Source: Clostridia bacterium (GTDB lineage Bacteria > Bacillota > Clostridia > Oscillospirales > CAG-382). Taken from it: 64,000 bases of DNA. Below the pieces are notes generated by a model. That model did not search any database and was not told the origin of the DNA. It was given only the letters and a program-made list of their open reading frames with translations. This document shows, one piece after another, positions 35,579-44,459 of this stretch. The DNA is taken from positions 24,614-88,613 of the forward strand of contig JAFZDO010000043.1 in NCBI GenBank assembly GCA_017561145.1, written 5' to 3'. The translations under genes were made by a program, and so were the position numbers. Within the stretch, counting starts at the first letter, position 1, and the number at the start of each line of letters is the position of its first letter.

Positions 35579-35612
35579 AAAAGAAGACCGTAATTAAATA
35601 CGGTCTTCAAAA
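35579..35612 (-). terminator. Terminator of the nagA-ROK operon
   Basis: GAAGACCGT/ACGGTCTTC around AATTAAAT; on the minus strand a T run follows. The operon would be transcribed through repeat E1b before reaching it. Confidence 0.75.
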
Positions 35613-35806
35613 CACACAGTGTTTTTATAATCAAATAAACATATTTTTCAAGGACATGCGCCTTGAAAAATATACCTCAGAGCATCGCAACCTTGGACAA
35701 GCGAAGCGCGCACAAGGTTGGCGCGAGCGAACGATGCTCACAAAACCCCGCCGCGCGGGCATGGGGTCCCCGAAAACGCTTGTCGTTTTTGGGGAGAGCG
35801 AAGCGT
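35613..35806 (-). repeat. Inverted copy of the multi-hairpin element (E1b) with one hairpin module
   Basis: Reverse orientation of the 35227-35488 repeat: AAAACACACAGTGTTTT near 35613-35629, TATTTTTCAAGG stem at 35642-35673, double stem at 35680-35739 (GAGCATCG/CGATGCTC and CAACCTTG/CAAGGTTG), GC-rich CCCGCCGCGCGGG, and a module at 35761-35794. The stems differ from copy a, but every change is matched in the partner arm. Confidence 0.88.
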
Positions 35807-37183
35807 TTACTTAGTCTTGGGAAGCGATGCAGCTGCAACGGACTGACCTACGCGGCGAGCCTTTTCATCGGGAATGTGGAGCTGGATCTTCTTTGCGAGC
35901 TCGGGGAATTCCTTATCAAGAACTTCCTGAGCGCGTTCAAGAAGGATAACGCCGCCGTCGCCGGAGGTTACACGGCCCATGATGAGAACGTGCTTCATAT
36001 CATAGAATTCAGCATAGAATGCGATAGCGTAGCCGAAGTATGCACCGATGGTGTCATAGATAGCAGCAGCGCGTTCGTCGCCTTCCTTCATAAGGTTCTG
36101 AACGACCTTGAGCTTTTCAGCGGGAGAGAGCGATTCATCGAGCTCGATACCTGCAAAGGGAGCAAGCTTGATAACGCCGTCCTGCGAGAAGTACTTAACG
36201 CCGCAGCCGTAGTCGCCCGACCATTCGTCAACCATTGCGTTCTTGCAGAAGTCAACGGGAGCGAATGCGAGCTCGTTGAGCCAGCCGGTGATGTTGCCCT
36301 GAGGATCAACGTAGCCAACTGCTTCGGAGGTACCCATTGCAACGCCGAGAACCGAATCGTCCTCCAAGCTCATTGCGCCTGCAAGTGCGGTAACGTCACC
36401 GTCGTTTGCAACCTCAACGGGGATATCCTCGCCGATTTCCTTACAAACGTCGATATACATATTCTTAACCTTCTTTTCAAAGTCTTCATCGTTGACCTTG
36501 AGGAAGAGGGAAGCAACCATGATACGGTTGTCAACGTAAACGCCTGCGCTCGAGATACCGATAGCGTCAACGCGGGGCATCTTGGATGCAGCGGTCTTCA
36601 TTGCATCGAGGATGCCTTGATAGTGATAGTCGGGATCGGAGTTGATCTTGGGGAACCAAACAACCTCTTCGGAATAAACGGTTTCGCCGTCGATAACTGC
36701 GGAAACCTTTCTGTCGGATCCGCCTGCGTCAAAGCCGATACGGCAACCGTCGAGGTGACGGCCAACGGGAGCTGCGCCCGAAACGTCTTCGGGAGCTTCC
36801 TCGATAGGACAAATTACAACTTCAAAGGGGCGTTCGTAAACGCGTTCCATAAAGTGAACGTCGAAATCACGAGAGCCGCCATCGGAGTATGCTTCCTTGA
36901 TCTTGTTACCGATAACCTCGCTACCTGCGATAATTACCTTAAAGCCGCCTGCAACCCAAAGGAGAGCCTTGACCATTCTTTCAACGAAATCAAAGTTTTC
37001 TTCGTCGTGGCCGGTGCCGTCAACGAAAACGCGGGTCTTGTAGGTGGTGATATAGCCCTTGTTTCTTTCAACTGCGATAACAAGGTCCTGTCCGTTTTCC
37101 TTGGTAGCTTCGCGCATTTCGCGGCAAACTACCGAAAGAGGAGCAAATTGGGGGTCGAGTTTAGCATTAACCTTAAGCTTCAT
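35807..37183 (-). CDS. ROK-family sugar kinase-like protein next to nagA
   Basis: 458 residues. An N-terminal extension of about 165 residues (FVDGTGHDEENFDFVERMVK) precedes an ASKHA/ROK fold: phosphate-1 loop GCRIGFDAGGSDRKVSAVID, ISSAGVYVDNRI, VANDGDVTALAGAMSLEDDS and VLGVAMGTSEAVGYVDPQGN. The Cys-rich zinc motif of classical ROK repressors is not evident. It starts inside the end of nagA (11-base overlap, with GGAGG well placed), so the two work together, probably in phosphorylating or sensing N-acetylglucosamine or another amino sugar. Kinase activity is inferred; the sugar specificity is not visible. Confidence 0.78.
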   Translation of the reverse strand: MKLKVNAKLDPQFAPLSVVCREMREATKENGQDLVIAVERNKGYITTYKTRVFVDGTGHDEENFDFVERMVKALLWVAGGFKVIIAGSEVIGNKIKEAYSDGGSRDFDVHFMERVYERPFEVVICPIEEAPEDVSGAAPVGRHLDGCRIGFDAGGSDRKVSAVIDGETVYSEEVVWFPKINSDPDYHYQGILDAMKTAASKMPRVDAIGISSAGVYVDNRIMVASLFLKVNDEDFEKKVKNMYIDVCKEIGEDIPVEVANDGDVTALAGAMSLEDDSVLGVAMGTSEAVGYVDPQGNITGWLNELAFAPVDFCKNAMVDEWSGDYGCGVKYFSQDGVIKLAPFAGIELDESLSPAEKLKVVQNLMKEGDERAAAIYDTIGAYFGYAIAFYAEFYDMKHVLIMGRVTSGDGGVILLERAQEVLDKEFPELAKKIQLHIPDEKARRVGQSVAAASLPKTK

Positions 37184-38312
37184 ATTTGGTGTTACCTCCG
37201 ATGATGGTTTTTTCTACGTTAAATTCATTATCAGTGATGATGATGTCTGCATCCTTGCCAACCTCGATCGAGCCCTTCTTGTCGTCGATGCCGAGAGTGG
37301 TTGCAGGGTTGAGCGATGCGCCGTTAACGCATTCCCAAAGAGGAATAGAGGAGTTGGTGTAAACGTTCCAAACGCCCTTGTTGAGGTGGAGAACCGAGCC
37401 TGCAACGGTGCCGTCCTCGAGTCGGCAAACGATGCCGCGGTAGATGATCTTGCTTCCGCCGAGGGTATATTCGCCTTCGGGGAGACCGCCTGCAGGGAGA
37501 CAGTCGGTGATGAAGCAGAGCTTTCTGCCCTTGAGCTTGAAGAGCATATCGTAAAGAACGGGGTCAACGTGGAACGCGTCAACGATAAGCTCACAGGAAA
37601 CGTCGCTGTTGAATGCAGCAGCAACAACGCCGGGTGCACGGTGTGCAAGCGCGGTCATTGCGTTGAAAAGGTGGGTAACGTGGCGCATACCGACCTCGGT
37701 CGACTTCATAGCGGTTGCATAATCTGCGCTGGTGTGACCGATAGACATGATAACGTCGGTGTCGCGGCGGATTTCCTGAATTGCTTCAAAGTTTTCGTCT
37801 TCTTCGGGAGCGAGCGAGATGATTCTGATGATATCCGCATATTCCTTAACGAACTTTGCATCGGGCTTAAGGATGTATTTGGGGTCCTGAGCGCCCTTTT
37901 TAGCCGCGCTGATGAAGGGACCTTCGGCGTGAACGCCCAAGATGGTCGAGCCTTCCCAGGTCTTGCTTTCTTCCTTAAGTGCTCTGCAAACCTCGAGAGC
38001 CTTTTTGATGACCTTCATATCAACGGTCATGGTGGTGGGAAGATAGCCGGTTACACCGTTTGCAAGCAAGCCCTTGGAAATGGTGCGAATGCTTTCTTCT
38101 TCGCCGTCGCAAACGTCTTTTCCGAGATAACCGTGAATGTGGATATCGATAAGACCGGGAGCAACGTAGCCGCCCTTAGCGTCGATAACCTCAACACCTT
38201 CGGGGAGCTTGTCTGCCGGAACGATACCTTCGATCACATTGCTGTAAAGAAGCGCGCTTCCTTCAACAATGCGGTCCTTCAAAATGATTTTGCCGTTAAC
38301 AATAGCTTTCAT
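37173..38312 (-). CDS. nagA: N-acetylglucosamine-6-phosphate deacetylase
   Basis: 379 residues. Amidohydrolase that turns GlcNAc-6-phosphate into glucosamine-6-phosphate and acetate. Seen: GGYVAPGLIDIHIHGYLGKD (metal His58 and His60), the metal Glu in LGVHAEGPFISAAKKGAQDP, SIGHTSADYATAM and VTHLFNAMTALAHRAPG for further His ligands, and LCFITDCLPAGGLPEGEYTL with the catalytic Asp. It is the first gene of the nagA-ROK operon with its own promoter. nagB is not in the window. Confidence 0.94.
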   Translation of the reverse strand: MKAIVNGKIILKDRIVEGSALLYSNVIEGIVPADKLPEGVEVIDAKGGYVAPGLIDIHIHGYLGKDVCDGEEESIRTISKGLLANGVTGYLPTTMTVDMKVIKKALEVCRALKEESKTWEGSTILGVHAEGPFISAAKKGAQDPKYILKPDAKFVKEYADIIRIISLAPEEDENFEAIQEIRRDTDVIMSIGHTSADYATAMKSTEVGMRHVTHLFNAMTALAHRAPGVVAAAFNSDVSCELIVDAFHVDPVLYDMLFKLKGRKLCFITDCLPAGGLPEGEYTLGGSKIIYRGIVCRLEDGTVAGSVLHLNKGVWNVYTNSSIPLWECVNGASLNPATTLGIDDKKGSIEVGKDADIIITDNEFNVEKTIIGGNTKYEA

Positions 38313-38384
38313 TTTATTTCTCCTGCATTATTATTTCTTTGTTTTGCGTTTGCGGTCAAAACTACCGCATTATTCTTCAAAATA

Positions 38385-38413
38385 ATTATAGCAAATTAAT
38401 CGTTAAATTGCAA
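38385..38413 (-). promoter_or_regulatory. Promoter of nagA
   Basis: On the minus strand TTGCAA (38413-38408), 17-nt spacer, TATAAT (38390-38385). Confidence 0.65.
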
Positions 38414-38438
38414 TGGTTTTTTGTAAAAAGAATATCGA

Positions 38439-40787
38439 TTAACGGTCAATACTTTGGGCAAATCGCACCGCCGCCATCGCGTCGATGCCGAAAAAGTCGG
38501 CGCCCATCGTTTCGGCATATTCCTTTGTAAGGACTGCGCCGCCGACCATTATTTTTGTGTCGGGGCAGTGCTCACGCACAAGACGTACCGTTTCGACCAT
38601 TGCGGGGACGGTCGTGGTCATAAGCGCCGAAAGTCCCAAAAGGGCGGCGTTATGCTCCTTTACGGCTTCAAGTATTACTTGGGGCGGCACGTCCTTGCCG
38701 AGGTCGATAACCGTAAAGCCGTAGTTCGAAAGGAGGGTAACGACGATATTTTTGCCGATATCGTGGATATCGCCGTGCACCGTTGCGAAAACGACCTTCA
38801 TACCGTTTTTCCTGTCGCCTTCCGACGACATCGCCTGATTGATCGCCTTGAATGCCGATTTTGCCGCTTCGGCACCGCCAAGCAGACGGGGAAGGAATAT
38901 TTTTTTGCTTTCATAATCCTCGCCGAGCGCGTTTAACGCAGGTATAAGGTCGGATTCAATAACCTCAAGCGGCTTTTTCGTTTCAAGCGCGGCGAGTGCA
39001 AGCTCGTAAGCCTTTGCCGAAAGTCCCAAATAAACCGCATCGAAGAGGTTGAATTCCTTTTTGCTTCCCGAAACTGCCGTTTCGCCCGTGGGCTCCTTTT
39101 CATAGCTGAAGTCGGGGCAGGGCTCCTCCTGTGAAAGGACGAGCTTCATGCTTTCGCTCGACGGATTCATTATCGCGGCGGTCAACCCGCGTGACACTGC
39201 CGCGCCGAGGAAGGAGGCGTTTATCTCCTCGCGGTTGCGCATACCGAACGAGATGTTCGAAACGCCGAGTGTCGTGTAAAGTCCTCTTTCGGTCAGCCTT
39301 TGGACGCATCCAAGCGTCTTTTCACCGCTCTTTTCATCGGTTGCGACCGTCATTGTAAGCGCATCGAAAAGGAAGCGCTTTTCGTCGATCCCGAATTTCC
39401 TTGCGCGGTCGATTATTTTATCGGCAATAGCGAGTCTGCCTTCTGCCGTATCGGGGATACCGTTTTCGTCAAGCAGAAGCGCAACGCACATACCGCCGCA
39501 GTCTTTTACTATAGGAAGTATCGAGTCAAGACAATCCTCCTTGCCGTTGACCGAGTTGATTATCGGCACGCCGTTATATGCCCTCGCCGCAAGTGTCAGC
39601 GCCTTCGCATCGGCAGAATCGAGCTGAAGCGGAAGGTCGGTAACGTTTTGCACCGCAAGAACCGCCGATTTAAGCATTTCGCTTTCGTCGATTTCGGGTA
39701 TGCCGACGTTTACGTCGAGAATATCTGCATCGGATGCCTGCTGGGCAACCGCCTCGTTACATAGATAATCGAGATTTTTGTTGCGAAGCGCCTCCTTGAG
39801 CTTAGATTTGCCGGTTGGGTTCAATCGCTCGCCGACTATCGCGCATTTACTGCCGAGCGTGTACATGCGCGTGCCCGAGCAAACCGCGGGCAGAATTTTT
39901 CTCGGACGGAGAACAATGCTTTTATCCCTTGCCGCCTCGGCAACGCATTTGATATATTCGGGGCTCGTTCCGCAGCATCCGCCGACTGCGGCAACGCCGT
40001 TTTCATAAAGATTCTTGGCAAACGAGGTAAAGCGCGAAGGCGCGATATCGAAATAGGTGCTTCCGTCTTCGGCAATTTTGGGTAAGCCTACGTTTGCATT
40101 GACAATCATCGGGATGCCAAAGGATGCAAGCTCAATCGCGATAGGCTCCATCGCATCGGGGCCAAGGCCGCAGTTTACGCCGATGATATCCGCGCCTACC
40201 GACGAGAGATAGAACGCAACCGTTTGCGCGTCCGCACCGGTTAAGGTTCTGCCGTTTTCATCGAAGGTGAGCGAAACGGCGATAGGCAGACTTGTATTTT
40301 CCTTTGCGGCGGTTATCGCCGCCTTGCATTCGTAAAGATCGGAAAATGTTTCGAAGAAAATAAGGTCGGCGCCTGCTTTTTGCGCGCCGATAACGGCTCC
40401 CTTAAAGGCGTTTACCGCTTCTTCAAACGAAAAATCACCCAAAGGGGGCATCAATTTGCCTGTCGGACCGATGTCCGCGGCAACGAATATTTTACGGTCG
40501 GATTCCTCCGCCGCTTTTTTTGCAAGCGAAACGGCAAGGATTACCTCGCTTTCGCTGTCTAATCCGTAAGGTGCAAGCTTTACTGCGTTTGCGCCGAAGG
40601 AGTTTGTCGAAATAACGTCTGCGCCTGCGTTTATGTATGCACGGTGTACGTCGAGCACCGCTTCGGGGTTTATTCGGTTAAGCGTTTCGGGAAGCTGACC
40701 TGCCTTAAGTCCGCTTGCTTGGAGCATCGTGCCCATTGCGCCGTCGAAGACAAGCGCCTTTTTCCCGAAAAGTTCAAGAACACTCAT
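38439..40787 (-). CDS. metH: Cobalamin-dependent methionine synthase without reactivation domain
   Basis: 782 residues. Transfers the methyl group of methyl-THF to homocysteine through cobalamin. Domains: homocysteine-binding barrel (1-285; zinc Cys206, Cys271 and Cys272), pterin-binding barrel (about 310-570; AIVGERLNPTGKSKLKE), B12 cap (about 580-655) and B12-binding domain (663-782) with the cobalt-ligand motif DIHDIGKN (His675). The C-terminal AdoMet/flavodoxin reactivation domain of E. coli MetH is absent, as in many anaerobes, so another protein must reduce cob(II)alamin. Its start overlaps the metF stop by 4 bases. Confidence 0.93.
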   Translation of the reverse strand: MSVLELFGKKALVFDGAMGTMLQASGLKAGQLPETLNRINPEAVLDVHRAYINAGADVISTNSFGANAVKLAPYGLDSESEVILAVSLAKKAAEESDRKIFVAADIGPTGKLMPPLGDFSFEEAVNAFKGAVIGAQKAGADLIFFETFSDLYECKAAITAAKENTSLPIAVSLTFDENGRTLTGADAQTVAFYLSSVGADIIGVNCGLGPDAMEPIAIELASFGIPMIVNANVGLPKIAEDGSTYFDIAPSRFTSFAKNLYENGVAAVGGCCGTSPEYIKCVAEAARDKSIVLRPRKILPAVCSGTRMYTLGSKCAIVGERLNPTGKSKLKEALRNKNLDYLCNEAVAQQASDADILDVNVGIPEIDESEMLKSAVLAVQNVTDLPLQLDSADAKALTLAARAYNGVPIINSVNGKEDCLDSILPIVKDCGGMCVALLLDENGIPDTAEGRLAIADKIIDRARKFGIDEKRFLFDALTMTVATDEKSGEKTLGCVQRLTERGLYTTLGVSNISFGMRNREEINASFLGAAVSRGLTAAIMNPSSESMKLVLSQEEPCPDFSYEKEPTGETAVSGSKKEFNLFDAVYLGLSAKAYELALAALETKKPLEVIESDLIPALNALGEDYESKKIFLPRLLGGAEAAKSAFKAINQAMSSEGDRKNGMKVVFATVHGDIHDIGKNIVVTLLSNYGFTVIDLGKDVPPQVILEAVKEHNAALLGLSALMTTTVPAMVETVRLVREHCPDTKIMVGGAVLTKEYAETMGADFFGIDAMAAVRFAQSIDR

Positions 40788-41641
40788 TTTATAATCTCCG
40801 AAATATTCGAAAGTATCTCCGACGCAACGTCGGGCTTGTTCATTGCATAGATATGGATGTTGTTAACGCCGTTTGCGATAAGGTCGATTATCTGCTCGGT
40901 GGCGTAAATAATGCCTGCCTGACGCATCGCTTGGGGCTTTTCGCCGAAGCGCTCGACGATTTCGCGCAGTCTTCTCGGCACGGTCGTGCCCGAAAGCGAT
41001 GCGCTTCTTGCCAACTGTCTTGCGTTGGTTATCGGCATAATACCCGCAATTACGGGGATATTAATGCCCTTGCGCTGAAATTTCGTCATAAACGAATACA
41101 TGATATCGTTATCGAAGAACATTTGCGTTGTGAAAAATTCGCAACCGCTTTCCGCCTTTATCTTCAATGCGTCGATATCCGCCGAAACGCTTTTCGCCTC
41201 GGGGTGTCCCTCGGGATAGCAAGCGCCGCCGACGCAAAAATCGCCTATTTCCTTTATCGCGCTTGCAAGGTCGCTTGCGTGGGGATAGACCCTTTTCGGC
41301 TCGCGTCCGACGGGCATATCGCCGCGGAGTGCAAGGATGTTCTGAATACCGTTTGCTTTAAGCGTTTCGAGGTATGCCTTTAACGATTCCTCGTCCGAGG
41401 AAACGCAGGTCACGTGGGCAAGCGAGGCGATGCCGCAGTTTTCGACCTCCTCGGCAAGCTCGGCGGTGAATTGCGCGGTCGAGCCCGCCGCACCGTAGGT
41501 AACGGAGATAAAATCGGGCTTCAGTGCCGCCATTTCCGAAACGATCTTGCGGCTTTGCGCCAATTCCGTGCCCAATTTAGGCGGAAATATCTCGCAGGAG
41601 ACGGTTATTTCTTTCGATTTTAAGATTTCGGATATTTTCAT
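40784..41641 (-). CDS. metF: 5,10-methylenetetrahydrofolate reductase
   Basis: 285 residues. Supplies methyl-THF for the methionine synthase encoded immediately downstream. Motifs: VSCEIFPPKLGTE with the catalytic Glu, DFISVTYGAAGSTA, ALRGDMPVG, VGGACYPEGHPEA, FFTTQMFFDND, and IPVIAGIMPITNARQL. The ATG at 41641 is selected because GAGAGG stands 6 nt before it; an ATG six codons earlier has no such site. It overlaps metH by 4 bases and starts 14 bases after the methyltransferase gene. Confidence 0.94.
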   Translation of the reverse strand: MKISEILKSKEITVSCEIFPPKLGTELAQSRKIVSEMAALKPDFISVTYGAAGSTAQFTAELAEEVENCGIASLAHVTCVSSDEESLKAYLETLKANGIQNILALRGDMPVGREPKRVYPHASDLASAIKEIGDFCVGGACYPEGHPEAKSVSADIDALKIKAESGCEFFTTQMFFDNDIMYSFMTKFQRKGINIPVIAGIMPITNARQLARSASLSGTTVPRRLREIVERFGEKPQAMRQAGIIYATEQIIDLIANGVNNIHIYAMNKPDVASEILSNISEIIK

Positions 41642-41655
41642 AAAAAACCTCTCGG

Positions 41656-42384
41656 TCAAAGCTTTTTAAAAACGTAATATACCTTTTCGTTTTCGTTACA
41701 GCCGTCAAAGCCCTTACCGCCCGTGCGCGATACAAGGGCAAATCCCTCTGCACAGCTTATGATCTCCTCTTCGGAGTGGTATTTTTGTATCTGCGTTTCG
41801 CAAGCGCGCTCATAAAGCCCGTCTTCGCCTTCAAAGAAAACGTCGATTTCAAACTCGCAGATATCCTTTTTTTCGTCGAACGCGTTGCGCCATACGGCAA
41901 AAATGCCGTCTTCAAAGTCATAAACGAAGCTGTTACCGTCAAACACGTCGGTATATCTTTCGCGGGTGTTCACGTCGAAGATAAAAAGACCGCCCGCTTC
42001 AAGATAATTGCGCGCCAAAACAAAGACCTGCTTGAGGTCTTTGTTCTTAACGATATAATTCAGACAGTCAAACGAGGAATAGATCGCTTGAACCGTCCCG
42101 TAAAGCTCGAATTCGCACATATCCTGACACAAAAGAAGGGTGTTTTTGCCGTAATTGCGCTCCCGCGCGATATTGAGCATATCGGGTGAGATATCAAGCC
42201 CGATCATATCAAAGCCTCTGTCGGCAAGCAACGCGGTTATACCGCCGGTGCCGCAACCGAGGTCAAGCACTTCCTTAACTTCAATATCGGATAATTTAAA
42301 TGCTTCCTCGAGCATATCTGCATAAGGGGTATAAGCTTCGCCGTTTATGCGGTCATAAAATTCCGCCAGCGCAGCAAAACTCAT
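41656..42384 (-). CDS. Class I SAM-dependent methyltransferase
   Basis: 242 residues. Rossmann methyltransferase: motif I VLDLGCGTGGITALLADRGF, post-I MIGLDISPDMLNIARER, motif II-like LYGTVQAIYSSFDCLNYIV, and LFIFDVNTRERYTDVFDGN in the substrate region, a layout common in uncharacterised Clostridial methyltransferases. The substrate is unknown. It sits between yerC and metF (overlapping yerC by 4 bases), so it may be supplied with SAM by the methionine cycle genes behind it. Confidence 0.85.
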   Translation of the reverse strand: MSFAALAEFYDRINGEAYTPYADMLEEAFKLSDIEVKEVLDLGCGTGGITALLADRGFDMIGLDISPDMLNIARERNYGKNTLLLCQDMCEFELYGTVQAIYSSFDCLNYIVKNKDLKQVFVLARNYLEAGGLFIFDVNTRERYTDVFDGNSFVYDFEDGIFAVWRNAFDEKKDICEFEIDVFFEGEDGLYERACETQIQKYHSEEEIISCAEGFALVSRTGGKGFDGCNENEKVYYVFKKL

Positions 42385-42668
42385 TCAGAAATGCGGTCAA
42401 GAACCATCGAATAGCCGTCGCTGCCGTAACGGAGAGCGCGGTTTACACGGGTGATGGTTGCGGTGGAAAGGTGGGTTTTTTCTGCGATTTCGTTATAGGT
42501 GTTGCCGTCACGGAGCATTTCAGCGGCGGTAAGGCGCTTGCTCATTTCGGTGATTTCGCTGATGGTGCAAAGGTCGGAAAGGAAACGGTATGCTTCCTCA
42601 ACAGAGCGAACGCTTACGATTGCGGCCGCGAGCTTGTCGGTGTTGGCGTCTTTTACTTTTTCGATCAT
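42381..42668 (-). CDS. YerC/YecD TrpR-like DNA-binding protein
   Basis: 95 residues. YerC family, a TrpR-related helix-turn-helix of Firmicutes: VEEAYRFLSDLCTISEITEM, then SKRLTAAEMLRDGNTYNEIA and LSTATITRVNRALRYGSDGY as the recognition helix. No tryptophan genes are near; the target and the ligand are unknown. It is 5 bases behind the DUF4855 gene and overlaps the methyltransferase gene by 4 bases. Confidence 0.85.
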   Translation of the reverse strand: MIEKVKDANTDKLAAAIVSVRSVEEAYRFLSDLCTISEITEMSKRLTAAEMLRDGNTYNEIAEKTHLSTATITRVNRALRYGSDGYSMVLDRISE

Positions 42669-42673
42669 TTTAT

Positions 42674-44296
42674 TCAGTCCTCCAAATTAAATTCAATTTC
42701 GTTGGGGTCAAACGTACCCTTGATAAAGCGATAGGTGTCGGTATAAACCGAGTGAAGATCGGGGTCTTCGGATTTATATGCGGAATAATAAACGTCGGGA
42801 ACACCGCCCTGATAGTACATGTGTGCGGCATCCTTCATATATCCGGTAAGCGCACCTGCGGCGTAATATTTCTTTATCCTTTCGATATTCCAGGGCTGTG
42901 TGCCGCCTACCTCAAGCTCGATACACATGCCGTGCAATTTCGCAGTCGAAGCCGCATTGAAAAGACGGGAATCGGGTACGGCTTGGTTAAATGCATAGTT
43001 GGGCTGATAGCAAACGACGTCGAAGCCGAGATTTTGCCAATCGTTATAGCCCGAAGCGTGGAAATAGGGTATCCATGTCGTGATAAGACCCATATCGCGC
43101 ACGTAATCTGTGGTGTAATGCAAAAGCTCCAAGAGCTGGCTGTCGGAATAATTGATCTCCTCGGTGAACCAATAATAGCCCTTTAATTCAAGGTGCTTGT
43201 AGTTCTTTTCGACGAATCTTCTGTATTGCTCGTCGATAAGCCATTTAAGACCTGCCTTGCGGTCCTCGAGCTTTTTGAAGTTGAGGTTTTTGCCGTCTAT
43301 CTCGCCGAATTCGGTAACCTCGGTAACGGGATAGAGGATGGAAAGGTAAACGCTTACCTTGTAATCGGGCATACCCAGCTTTTCGCCGACCTCTGCCACC
43401 GCCTGCTCAAGCGCGTCCATATTGCCGTCTTTTATATATTGGGTGTCGATATAATATTGCCAGCTTTCCTTTTTCAAGGGGCGCTTGGTATATTTATCGT
43501 AAAGGAATGCGACGTAGGGGAGGAAAAGGAAGCCGTCGAAAAGGGTATCCTTGATTTCGCCGTTTTCCATATATGCAACGTGGGGAAGGAAGATATCCTT
43601 GGTGATGGGCTTCTTGCTTTCGTGGCAGAAGTAAGCCAGAAGCACGTCCTTTGCACCCAAAGCCTCGGTAGAAGCGTATTTATCGGGGAAATCGGCTTCA
43701 ATTTCGGGCTCGGCGGTTATTTCACACGCGTTTGTGATATCGGTACAGCCAAAAAGCTCAAGCTGATCGATCCAAATGTGTGAGGCCACAACAAAGCTGA
43801 ACTTTGCATATCTTGCCTTATATTTCTTTTCAAAATCGACCTTCTTGCGGATGATAGCCGCATTGCTTTCGGCATAAATTTCGGTGATCTCGCCTGCTTT
43901 TTGCCAATCGTCGCCGTTTTCGGAGAGATAGATGGCAATTCTGGGCGGTGCGCTTATGCCCGGACCGTCCTCGCGCAGAAGCGAAAGCGAAGCGCCGTCA
44001 ACCGCGCAAGCCGCGCCGAGATCATACATAATGCTTCTTGCAGAGCCTGCGGTGAAGTGGAAAAACGCTTCATCGTAGCAATTGGCCTCGGTAGCGAAAA
44101 TTCCGTCGGTAAGCTTATTGCTTTCCGCAGGTGTATTGAACCATTCGGTTTGATGAATTTTTTCTATAACTTCAAAATTTTTGATCTTCTGCTTTTTGCC
44201 CTTTATAAGATTTACACGTTCAGAGGATATCGGATAATTAATAGGAGCGGACTTATCGACTGTAAAATCGCCGTAAAAATCGATGTTTATGCTCAT
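42674..44296 (-). CDS. DUF4855 protein with discoidin-like N-terminus, no signal peptide
   Basis: 540 residues. Residues 60-195 resemble an F5/8 type C domain (RSIMYDLGAACAVDGASLSL, ARYAKFSFVVASHIWIDQLE). Residues 215-535 are a DUF4855 domain with a TIM-barrel-like feel: VLLAYFCHESKKPITKDIF, KGYYWFTEEINYSDSQLLEL, MGLITTWIPYFHASGYND, FDVVCYQPNYAFNQ and GMCIELEVGG. The acidic residues in FTEEIN and CIELEVGG may be catalytic, as in glycoside hydrolases, but that is inference. No signal peptide is visible, so this copy should be cytoplasmic, unlike the divergent paralogue at 44460. It heads the yerC-methyltransferase-metF-metH run. Confidence 0.78.
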   Translation of the reverse strand: MSINIDFYGDFTVDKSAPINYPISSERVNLIKGKKQKIKNFEVIEKIHQTEWFNTPAESNKLTDGIFATEANCYDEAFFHFTAGSARSIMYDLGAACAVDGASLSLLREDGPGISAPPRIAIYLSENGDDWQKAGEITEIYAESNAAIIRKKVDFEKKYKARYAKFSFVVASHIWIDQLELFGCTDITNACEITAEPEIEADFPDKYASTEALGAKDVLLAYFCHESKKPITKDIFLPHVAYMENGEIKDTLFDGFLFLPYVAFLYDKYTKRPLKKESWQYYIDTQYIKDGNMDALEQAVAEVGEKLGMPDYKVSVYLSILYPVTEVTEFGEIDGKNLNFKKLEDRKAGLKWLIDEQYRRFVEKNYKHLELKGYYWFTEEINYSDSQLLELLHYTTDYVRDMGLITTWIPYFHASGYNDWQNLGFDVVCYQPNYAFNQAVPDSRLFNAASTAKLHGMCIELEVGGTQPWNIERIKKYYAAGALTGYMKDAAHMYYQGGVPDVYYSAYKSEDPDLHSVYTDTYRFIKGTFDPNEIEFNLED

Positions 44297-44393
44297 AATA
44301 AAAAGACTCCTTGTTTTTCTGTTAGTGCGTTACCTTATTATATAATGAATTTTGCCGCTTTGCAAGAGTAATTTTTTAAAATAATAAAAATTC

Positions 44394-44423
44394 TTGACAG
44401 ATTCGGGTAAAAGATATTATAAT
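44394..44423 (+). promoter_or_regulatory. Promoter of the surface DUF4855 gene
   Basis: TTGACA 44394-44399, 18-nt spacer, TATAAT 44418-44423. Confidence 0.75.
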
Positions 44424-44459
44424 TTAGTTGAAAAATAAAGGTTTTCGGAGGTTTTTTCG

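Noticed and set aside
35215-35806. Retron msr-msd or group II intron RNA
   Set aside because: The multi-hairpin form is suggestive, but no reverse transcriptase is in the window and no retron-specific features (branching G, inverted a1/a2 ends beside an RT gene) are seen.
35663-38399. Plus-strand frames of 513 and 446 codons across the ROK and nagA genes
   Set aside because: Antisense shadows of two clear, overlapping minus-strand enzymes.
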